Under the pieces are notes generated by a model. That model searched no databases and was not told the origin of the DNA. It worked only from the letters and a program-made list of their open reading frames with translations. Positions 1-4,543 of a DNA stretch of 7,092 bases are shown here, in pieces. The position numbers were made by a program, and so were the translations under genes. How positions within the stretch are numbered: the first letter of the stretch is position 1; each line of letters begins with the position of its first letter. The DNA is from Desulfobacterales bacterium (GTDB taxonomy: Bacteria; Desulfobacterota; Desulfobacteria; Desulfobacterales; BuS5). Location of the stretch: positions 1 through 7,092 of the forward strand of contig JAERRQ010000159.1 in assembly GCA_016735355.1 (NCBI GenBank). Direction: 5' to 3'.

Positions 1-200
1 TTTCGGATATTACTTTGTGGATAGTTTCTCCTTACAAGCGCAAGGGCATACGAAAAATCAGTTTTGGATTCATCACCTTTTTCATAATCGGAACGGGAAA
101 TAAATTTATTAAGACACTCTCCCCCTTTCAGGGGTTGAGGGGAAAGGGGGACTATTCTATTTGTCTTAGCAGTGTGGTATGGAAAAAACTTTAGGAAGCT
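1..200 (-). pseudogene. Partial or broken minus-strand gene, unrecognised (possibly replication/primase-like tail)
   Basis: An open frame runs on the minus strand from just after an in-frame TAA (201-203) off the left edge. The part from about 116 down to 1 has protein-like composition, with the segments RSDYEKGDESKTDFSYALAL and VRRNYPQSNIR. The pattern 'S-K-x-D-F-x-x-A-x-x-L-x-R-x-x-x-P' recalls the short helical segment near the C-terminus of plasmid and phage primase or replication proteins, but that resemblance is from memory and weak. No ATG, GTG or TTG is seen in the protein-like stretch, and upstream the frame passes through a GC-rich hairpin (120-151) read as low-complexity Pro/Leu/Gly. 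I infer that the 5' end was lost or rearranged. It could instead be a frame open by chance. Confidence 0.33.
120..151. repeat. GC-rich hairpin, 10-bp stem
   Basis: Bases 120-129 (TCCCCCTTTC) are the exact reverse complement of 142-151, with a 12-base G-rich loop. No T-run follows on the plus strand and the surroundings are not at the end of a clear gene, so it does not look like a terminator. C5T3-type palindromes of this kind are common as small dispersed repeats in several bacterial groups. It lies inside the open minus-strand frame at the left edge, where it would encode low-complexity Pro/Leu/Gly. Confidence 0.6.
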
Positions 201-390
201 TTAAAAAAATCAGCTCCTGACTTCTCACCACTCGATGTCTGCACAGGATAGAACTAAGGCAACGATTCGTGCGTTGTACTGCAACAGGAACCCTCCACCT
301 CTCAATTTGAAAATTGGATGTTTTAGCCCAGCCCCTATGATTGTTGGCCCCAATTAACGTGGTAAAATAATTAAGAATGCCGATTTTCCC

Positions 391-424
391 CTAATCCTAA
401 CTTTTATCCCAAAGTTAGGATTAG
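391..424. repeat. Perfect 14-bp inverted repeat with 6-base spacer
   Basis: CTAATCCTAACTTT (391-404) is exactly repeated in inverted form at 411-424, around the spacer TATCCC. No T-run follows on either strand, so a simple intrinsic terminator is unlikely. Perfect arms of this length are more typical of a protein-binding or recombination site, or a nicking-region hairpin. The arms come close to integron attC core motifs (AAC/GTT) but fail the consensus at the outer base and lack the attC architecture. Confidence 0.75.
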
Positions 425-541
425 CAAATCTTTGAATATGCTGATAATCTCCTATGCCTATTTGATTTGGTGCCACAATATAATATATATTTTATGACAC
501 CATAACGACATGGTGTTAATTTTGTGCCAAATCTAATTTGC
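424..541. repeat. Nested inverted repeats in AT-rich DNA
   Basis: Three inverted pairs sit inside one another. The outer pair is GCAAAT (424-429) with ATTTGC (536-541). The middle pair is GATTTGGTGCCACAA (464-478) with TTGTGCCAAATC (522-533), matching except for three extra bases in the left copy. The inner pair is ACACCAT (497-503) with ATGGTGT (510-516). The core between the middle arms is very AT-rich. Such nesting can mark an origin (replication or transfer), a regulator binding cluster or a miniature element. No target-site duplication is evident. Confidence 0.55.
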
Positions 542-667
542 AAAAAAAATAAAAGTATAGAAAAAACATTTCCATACGGCGTGGAGAACGCTGAAGGGAT
601 TTGAGGCAATAAACATGATCAGAAAAGGATAGATTGAAGGTGTAAACAATAATATCAATAAAATATT

Positions 668-1096
668 TTACTTTTTTAGAGATTTGGTCCAGTCCTCTAA
701 CGACAAGTGGTGCTTAACTCTGTAAAAAGCTTTGTCGTTTGTGATCAGAATTGCACCAACGGCAACCGAATGGGCGGCGATTAGCATATCCATCGTTCCA
801 AGGGGCGTCCCCTCACTTTCGCAAGAAGTGCGCAATTGAGCGTATACCGCTGCTGCACCTGAGTCCCATGGCATTATTTCAACGCGAATTAAAAACTCTT
901 TGACTGCTATGGGTAAGCGCTTGGCCTCCGGTTTTTTGGCCACACCGCGGAGTAATTCTGCCTGGGTGATTGATGAAATACATATGCTTGCCATCGGTAC
1001 TTTAAGCAAATACTCTCGGACAATGGCAGGCTTTCCTTTGATGATATAGCTGGCGGTGTTTGTGTCCAGCATATAAAGCTGCATCAAATCCTTCAT
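668..1096 (-). CDS. vapC: VapC-family PIN-domain ribonuclease toxin
   Basis: This is a 142-residue PIN-domain protein, the usual VapC/FitB size. The four acidic residues that bind the catalytic metal are present: D11 in LDTN, E47 in ITQAELLRG, D103 in MDMLIAA and D121 in TNDKAF. VapC toxins cleave RNA, often tRNA or rRNA, and are held inactive by VapB. The gene follows the antitoxin in a TAATG arrangement, where the antitoxin stop shares one base with this ATG, so translation is coupled. A second ATG four codons in (M5) has AAGGA just upstream and could be the real start, giving MQLYMLDTN, which fits the family N-terminus better. The toxin appears intact. Next to a transfer region it probably helps maintain the element. 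Confidence 0.93.
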   Translation of the reverse strand: MKDLMQLYMLDTNTASYIIKGKPAIVREYLLKVPMASICISSITQAELLRGVAKKPEAKRLPIAVKEFLIRVEIMPWDSGAAAVYAQLRTSCESEGTPLGTMDMLIAAHSVAVGAILITNDKAFYRVKHHLSLEDWTKSLKK

Positions 1097-1338
1097 TAAA
1101 ACAGATCCGGATCCGGCGGCAGCTCGTTGTCTCGATCAGCCATAAAATCTTCCGGAACATCGATGGTTTCCATCAGTTCAAAAAAATTATCCCAGGATCC
1201 AGGTTTACGCGAGAGAATGATATCGTCCGTAACAGGATCTTTTCGGATGAAAACTTCTTTGCATTCAAATCGAAAATCCACCGGTAACCGCACCGCCTGA
1301 CTGCGGCCGTTCATAAATAGTTTGGCAATGTGGCGCAT
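1096..1338 (-). CDS. vapB: VapB-family antitoxin (AbrB/MazE-like fold)
   Basis: This 80-residue antitoxin lies immediately upstream of vapC. The N-terminal swapped-hairpin DNA-binding motif is clear: [20 protein letters not shown] at residues 5-24, with the family's [10 protein letters not shown] core. The C-terminal third is acidic (PEDF...[11 protein letters not shown]) and is expected to wrap around the toxin. I start it at the ATG at 1336-1338, because AGAGGTG (1345-1351) forms a ribosome binding site six bases upstream. A longer GTG start at 1345-1347 would lie within that site. VapB proteins normally repress their own operon, and an operator-like palindrome overlaps the predicted promoter upstream. 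Confidence 0.92.
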   Translation of the reverse strand: MRHIAKLFMNGRSQAVRLPVDFRFECKEVFIRKDPVTDDIILSRKPGSWDNFFELMETIDVPEDFMADRDNELPPDPDLF

Positions 1339-1344
1339 AATGTT

Positions 1345-1351
1345 CACCTCT
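1345..1351 (-). promoter_or_regulatory. Ribosome binding site that sets the vapB start
   Basis: AGAGGTG on the minus strand, followed by six bases and ATG (1336-1338). The GTG that could open a three-codon longer frame is part of this Shine-Dalgarno sequence, which argues for the ATG. Confidence 0.75.
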
Positions 1352-1383
1352 TTTATCTGCGAAATTTTTCGGCCCCCAATTTA

Positions 1384-1412
1384 TACATATACCACGCTTT
1401 GTAATATATCAA
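1384..1412 (-). promoter_or_regulatory. Predicted vapBC promoter
   Basis: On the minus strand TTGATA (1407-1412, five of six matches to the -35 consensus) and TATGTA (1384-1389, four of six to the -10) are separated by 17 bases. The site lies about 45 bases before the vapB start, a normal distance. The -35 hexamer lies inside the palindrome at 1402-1421, so a bound repressor would block polymerase. AT-rich DNA gives chance matches, so the exact -10 is uncertain. Confidence 0.5.
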
Positions 1413-1421
1413 GATATATTA
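1402..1421. promoter_or_regulatory. Operator-like palindrome at the vapBC promoter
   Basis: TAATATATC (1402-1410) and GATATATTA (1413-1421) are perfect 9-base inverted arms around AA. The position over the predicted -35 box, upstream of an AbrB-fold antitoxin, fits binding by the VapB or VapBC complex for autorepression. That assignment is inferred from how the family behaves. Confidence 0.55.
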
Positions 1422-1435
1422 TTTATATTTACGCT

Positions 1436-1780
1436 CTATCCACAGACTTGAGATCCCGTTAAAATATCCCGATCAAACAAGAAAAATTGCACAGCATTTT
1501 TAACCTGGCCGTTTTCGTGTGCAAGATCATAACATATTCTGACTTTACAATTCGGCATTGAAGTTAACATCTGTCCATACGGCTGGGAAAGGTTTGCCAA
1601 CTTCAAGATCGCTTAATTTTTGCATTTTACTTTTGCCTTTCGTTTTGAATTTCAGTCTACAATCCGCAATTTTTTTTGCCATACTTCTCATGCGAATTTT
1701 TTCTAACAATTTATGTAGTCGTCAGGGTGTTCAGGCAACAGCTTGTTGCCTATAAAATTTGACGCTCCTTCTATTATATA
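1436..1780 (-). pseudogene. Decayed small gene split over three frames, unrecognised
   Basis: Three consecutive minus-strand frames each look protein-like and hand over to one another. The first ends at 1703 and includes LLPEHPDDYINC. The second ends at 1545 and, from an ATG at 1691, reads 48 residues including MQKLSDLEVGKPFPAVW. The third runs from an ATG at 1558 to a TAG at 1436, 40 residues including CYDLAHENGQVKNAVQFFLF. The second and third overlap by 14 bases, and none has a good ribosome binding site. Two frameshifts in one gene of roughly 110 codons would explain this. I do not recognise the family. It could also be two tiny genes or chance open frames. Confidence 0.33.
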
Positions 1781-1815
1781 AAGTAGAGAGAAACTTTTTT
1801 TAAATATTTCTGCGT

Positions 1816-1877
1816 ATCGGGCTGGATCCGTTAGCGGCTCCTGCCGATTAGATGCCCGATTTTTCAAAACCGGGAGC
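1816..1877 (+). promoter_or_regulatory. Structured leader before the transfer cluster (possible attenuator)
   Basis: ATCGGGC (1816-1822) pairs exactly with GCCCGAT (1854-1860), and a T-run (1860-1864) follows at once, as in a terminator although the loop is long (31 bases, with an inner CGGC/GCCG stem). A second pairing, GCTCCTG (1837-1843) with CGGGAGC (1871-1877, one G-U), crosses the first. The two would either exclude each other or form a pseudoknot. The position 22 bases before the first gene suggests control of the operon by alternative folding. No convincing -35/-10 pair was found upstream. Confidence 0.35.
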
Positions 1878-1898
1878 AGTCACAGCGAGAAAATTTTT

Positions 1899-2543
1899 AT
1901 GATTATAAATTTTATCAGATATCTGAAACGCAAACAGAAAAAAACAGAAATCAGCCTGGATGATCTTTCAAGCCTCTGGACGGATACGGATCAGAAAAAA
2001 ACAGAAACCGCCCAACAGACTGCAGCTGATCAATGGGACAATCCTGAGCTTAACAAATTTTATAATCATTATATCCACCCATACAGCGATGTCCTGGGAA
2101 ATAGCCTTAAATCGATCCAAAAGATCATGACCCTTCTCGATAAGGCGAAAGATTATCCTTCTGTGGCAAAAAATGACCCGACAGAAACCACGGACTTAAA
2201 ATTTTCAGAAATCACCCTGGTGGAGCATACCCTGAATGTCGCAGGTAAAGTAATGGAGACAATTCAAAGCAGAATCAGGGACCCTGAGTTTTCTGCCGGA
2301 GAAATGCTGATCGTCGCCCTGGCCCATAATCTGGGCAAGCTGCCGGGCCGGGACATGCCGGTCGACCTGCCTTCCAAAAGCGCAATAGTGGCCGAGCAGT
2401 TTCTAAAAAATCTGCCATTTAAAAAGACGGCCATGCAGACGATCAAAACCTATAAAAATTCACCTAAACTGAACCAGGCAAAATTACTGAGCATGGCCGA
2501 TCATGCCGCCCGGAAAATGGAGGAAGCAATCCTTGAAAACTGA
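1899..2543 (+). CDS. Degenerate HD-domain protein, first gene of the transfer cluster
   Basis: This is a 214-residue protein, probably cytoplasmic, with no signal peptide. The N-terminal 50 residues are charged and contain QKKTE twice (13-17 and 32-36). The second half has the layout of an HD-superfamily phosphohydrolase: H110 in LVEHTLNVAGKV, the signature at 141-147 and D201 in MADHAAR. The signature reads LAHNLGK, so the metal-binding Asp of 'HD-x-GK' is Asn144 (AAT codon). Catalysis is therefore doubtful, and a binding or scaffolding role is possible. MOBH relaxases of SXT/R391-type elements carry a related HD region, so descent from such a domain is a reasonable guess. The gene overlaps the next by 11 bases, and upstream Shine-Dalgarno sequence is weak. 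Confidence 0.65.
   Translation: MIINFIRYLKRKQKKTEISLDDLSSLWTDTDQKKTETAQQTAADQWDNPELNKFYNHYIHPYSDVLGNSLKSIQKIMTLLDKAKDYPSVAKNDPTETTDLKFSEITLVEHTLNVAGKVMETIQSRIRDPEFSAGEMLIVALAHNLGKLPGRDMPVDLPSKSAIVAEQFLKNLPFKKTAMQTIKTYKNSPKLNQAKLLSMADHAARKMEEAILEN
2519..2524 (+). promoter_or_regulatory. Ribosome binding site that sets a TTG start
   Basis: GGAGGA lies inside the 3' end of the HD-domain gene, eight bases before TTG (2533-2535). The longer ATG frame at 2503 has no comparable site and would add ten residues ahead of the lipoprotein signal. The TTG start is therefore preferred. Confidence 0.65.
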
Positions 2544-3165
2544 ACTGATACTTTCCGCGGTTCTACTGATTTTTTTATCAGCCTGCGCTTCTGCACCGCC
2601 GACAACAAAAAAGTTATCCCCTGCCGTTCGTCTTGCCCTTAATACCGGCGGCAAGCCGACCCGGATAAGAGCGGCGACTATTGCCCAGGATTTCAAACCG
2701 GCTGATGTCATCCCGGCAGGGATGTTCGTCATTACCGATCTGCCTGTCAGGCCAGTGCCCCCTGCCAAGGCAGACAGGTCGGTATTTTCACCTAAAATCC
2801 TCAAAGAAAAAATCAAGATGGCCTTGCCGGAAAAAACAACAAACCCAACAAAACAACAAAAATCAGAAAGACTGACCATCTATTTTGATTTTGATTCATA
2901 CTCAATTCAGCAAAAGGAAAAAGAGAGGCTTAACAAATTTATCAAAAAGTTTAACCAGCAGCCGATGCGGATTGACGGCTATGCCAGTCCGCCCGGATCA
3001 GATGCTCATAACCGGGTGCTTTCTTTACGCCGCGCCATGGCCGTTGAAAAATATCTGACCAAGATAGGCGTAAAGGTCGCGACAGTCGTCGGACATGGAG
3101 AAAATAAAGCGCCTCGATCAAAACCAAGCCGCAAGGCGGTTATCTCCATCAAAAGAAAGGAGTGA
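2533..3165 (+). CDS. OmpA-like peptidoglycan-associated lipoprotein
   Basis: From the TTG start this is 210 residues. The N-terminus is a lipoprotein signal: a charged start, a hydrophobic run, then lipobox L15-S16-A17-C18, so the mature protein should be lipid-anchored at Cys18. A linker follows (about 19-110), rich in Pro and Lys. Residues about 114-210 match the OmpA C-terminal domain: LTIYFDFDSYSIQ, GYASPPG (149-155), N160-x-x-L-S-x-x-R167-A and VVGHGE. This domain normally grips peptidoglycan through an Asp and an Arg. The Arg is present, but the usual Asp position is Ser152, as in the 'GYASPEG' subgroup. It probably ties the secretion core to the cell wall. A palindromic segment (2735-2782) lies in the linker. 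An upstream ATG at 2503 is less likely. Confidence 0.8.
   Translation: MKTELILSAVLLIFLSACASAPPTTKKLSPAVRLALNTGGKPTRIRAATIAQDFKPADVIPAGMFVITDLPVRPVPPAKADRSVFSPKILKEKIKMALPEKTTNPTKQQKSERLTIYFDFDSYSIQQKEKERLNKFIKKFNQQPMRIDGYASPPGSDAHNRVLSLRRAMAVEKYLTKIGVKVATVVGHGENKAPRSKPSRKAVISIKRKE
2735..2782. repeat. Palindromic segment read in frame inside the lipoprotein gene
   Basis: Bases 2735-2755 and 2762-2782 form an imperfect inverted repeat (15 of 21 positions). Each half contains its own small palindrome: CCTG-T-CAGG at 2743-2751 and CTGCC-AA-GGCAG at 2762-2773. In the protein it gives a Pro/Arg-rich stretch, PVRPVPPAKADRS, in the linker between lipid anchor and OmpA domain. Its look resembles small mobile palindromic repeats that enter genes without breaking the frame. 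That origin is inferred. Confidence 0.5.
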
Positions 3166-3248
3166 TGCCTATAGGTTAAAAAATCAAGTATCGGTTTAAA
3201 GCGTAAGCTTCAATTATTTTTAATCACTAAACAAAGGGGGAACAAAAC

Positions 3249-3620
3249 ATGATCCAACAAATAAAGAAGAAAACAATCACAATTAAAACCAGGATAATAA
3301 AAATTTTCAGCGACCCAGGCAAATCACGCAAAATAAGCCTCTTTGTTGTCGGCTCCGGAGCAACGGTTCTGGCTGCGGGAACAGCCTCGGCATTTATCCC
3401 GACACCTGCCGCAGGTTCGTTTGCTTACGACGTATATGATGTTGCCGTAAATCAGCTTCTGAACGGTCCCATAGGTTTTACAGCCGGAGTCGGTGCAATG
3501 GCATTTGGAGGCGCAATGGCTATTCAGCAGAAAATAGCACTGGCTATTCCCTGTATTCTGGGCGGAGCCTTGGTGATGACGGCCGACACCATGACACAGA
3601 CCCTTGGAGCGATTTTTTAA
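3249..3620 (+). CDS. traA: TraA-like F-type pilin precursor
   Basis: This 123-residue protein has the build of an F-pilin precursor: a long basic leader (1-28), a hydrophobic stretch ending in TASA (45-48), then a short mature part of about 75 residues. Signal peptidase cleavage is expected near A48/F49. The mature protein has two hydrophobic helices (about 74-92 and 96-112) separated by a short polar turn with K95, and the small-residue pattern (GFTAGVGAMAFGGAMA) typical of TraA/VirB2 pilins. It would be stored in the inner membrane and polymerised into the conjugative pilus. AGGGGG lies eight bases upstream. Its position just before traL is that of traA in F. Pilins are poorly conserved, so the call rests on layout and position. 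A GC-rich hairpin follows the gene. Confidence 0.8.
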   Translation: MIQQIKKKTITIKTRIIKIFSDPGKSRKISLFVVGSGATVLAAGTASAFIPTPAAGSFAYDVYDVAVNQLLNGPIGFTAGVGAMAFGGAMAIQQKIALAIPCILGGALVMTADTMTQTLGAIF

Positions 3621-3638
3621 TCATAATCTCCTTTCCGG

Positions 3639-3662
3639 CGCCCTGCTGAAACACGCGGGGCG
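3639..3662 (+). promoter_or_regulatory. Intercistronic hairpin after the pilin gene
   Basis: CGCCCTGC (3639-3646) pairs with GCGGGGCG (3655-3662) with one G-U, around an 8-base loop, and two more G-U pairs can extend it. No T-run follows, so it is not a standard terminator. A stable hairpin at the 3' end of a pilin message may slow decay and let pilin be made in excess of the assembly proteins. That role is inferred. Confidence 0.5.
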
Positions 3663-3699
3663 TTAATCGCCAAACCCTGGACGGCCGGAGGAAAAAAAA

Positions 3700-3975
3700 A
3701 TGCAAAACAACTTACCACGCATTCCCCAGTATTTATCGGCACCCTTGCAAGTTCTATGGTTCGAGCCGGATGATCTGGCGGTCTGCATAATCAGTTTTAC
3801 AGTCGCATCTATTTTCAAGGGCTTTTTCTGGTTTCTGATATTGATCGGTCCCTTTGTTTATATGCGGTATAAACTCAAGTACCCCAAAAGTTTTCTGAAA
3901 CACATGCTTTATTTCATAGGGGTAAAAAATCTTAAACATTATCCATCAATTTTTTTCAAAAATTTTAATGAGTAA
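3700..3975 (+). CDS. traL: TraL, pilus assembly membrane protein
   Basis: This 91-residue protein fits TraL of F-type systems in length and pattern. It opens with RIPQYLSAPLQVLWFEPDDL (residues 7-26), the family's 'R-I-P-x-Y-L ... W-F/W-E-x-D-E/D' signature. A hydrophobic region follows (about 26-55), interrupted by one Lys (K40), then a basic tail. TraL belongs to the inner-membrane part of the pilus assembly machine and is related to VirB3. GGAGG lies nine bases before the ATG. The 3' end overlaps traE by eight bases, so translation of the two is coupled. Confidence 0.88.
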   Translation: MQNNLPRIPQYLSAPLQVLWFEPDDLAVCIISFTVASIFKGFFWFLILIGPFVYMRYKLKYPKSFLKHMLYFIGVKNLKHYPSIFFKNFNE

Positions 3976-4543
3976 AAAAATGAAACTCGACCTGTTTGTA
4001 CAAAAAACATCAAATTTATACGCTGAAAACCGCTTGCTGAAATTTGTCGTACTGGTTATCGGAATCGCGGTAATTATTAACTCGGTCTTTTCCTACAAGG
4101 CGCTTCATTACCAGAAAACCGTGATTCTGCCTCCGGTGGTTGACCGGCGAATAACTATCAGCGGCAATGACGTCAATGAAGAGTATATAAAACTCTTTGC
4201 CAGGTATTCCATCGGTCTGCTTGAAACCTACAGCCCTGTTTCGGTCCGCGCCCAGTTTGATGAGCTTTTGAAGCTTGTCGCGCCCTCTTTCTATCCTTCT
4301 TTTGAAAATACCCTGGCCGATCTGGCGGCAACTGTAAATACCTTGATGATTACCAGCGCCTTCTATCCCTTTCGGATAAATCTCGACAAAAAAAACAAAA
4401 CAATCACTATTACAGGAACCAAAAAACAGTTTACCAGCAGCAACATTGTAAACAAAGGTCAGAGCAAAACATATATTATCGGATACGTAATTTCTAACGG
4501 AAGGTTTTTTATCAATGATTTCAAAGAAGTCGAAAACAAATAA
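3968..4543 (+). CDS. traE: TraE, VirB8-like pilus assembly protein
   Basis: This 191-residue protein is close to the usual TraE length. A short cytoplasmic N-terminus is followed by one membrane helix (about 24-41, LLKFVVLVIGIAVIINSVFS) and a periplasmic domain. Family features include the VILPPVV segment just after the helix, a central helical part ending in FYPSFENTLADL, and a C-terminal beta region (ITITGTKKQF, KTYIIGYVISNGRFFINDF). TraE is related in fold to VirB8 and helps assemble the inner-membrane complex and pilus. The ATG lies in the overlap ATGAGTAA with the traL stop and has no clear ribosome binding site of its own. Met5 is an alternative start. The 3' end overlaps traK by 29 bases. 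Confidence 0.9.
   Translation: MSKKMKLDLFVQKTSNLYAENRLLKFVVLVIGIAVIINSVFSYKALHYQKTVILPPVVDRRITISGNDVNEEYIKLFARYSIGLLETYSPVSVRAQFDELLKLVAPSFYPSFENTLADLAATVNTLMITSAFYPFRINLDKKNKTITITGTKKQFTSSNIVNKGQSKTYIIGYVISNGRFFINDFKEVENK

Larger units (their letters stand above)
201..667. other. Non-coding stretch with palindromes, no supported gene
   Basis: No frame here has a plausible start with a ribosome binding site and protein-like composition. A 62-codon minus-strand frame at 421-609 starts with TTG and mostly translates the inverted repeats, so it is not called. The stretch becomes AT-rich from about 420. It contains the perfect hairpin at 391-424 and the nested inverted repeats at 424-541. Bases 541-667 are A-rich, and no clear GC-rich terminator follows vapC. 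Confidence 0.6.

Noticed and set aside
391..424. Integron attC site
   Set aside because: The arms resemble the core motifs but miss the outer consensus base on both sides, and the site is too short and too perfectly paired.
421..609. Minus-strand frame of 62 codons
   Set aside because: It starts with TTG, has no ribosome binding site, and its middle is a translation of the inverted repeats at 424-541.
1558..1755. Plus-strand frame of 65 codons
   Set aside because: The composition (long Leu/Phe runs) and position suggest the antisense of the minus-strand gene remnant. There is no ribosome binding site.
1759..1783. TTGACG followed by TATTATATAAAG as a promoter for the transfer operon
   Set aside because: The hexamers are only 10 to 12 bases apart, too close for a sigma-70 promoter, and no better partner was found.
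2484..2879. Minus-strand frame of 131 codons opposite the lipoprotein gene
   Set aside because: It is antisense to a gene with a clear lipobox, OmpA motifs and ribosome binding site, and shows no family features of its own.
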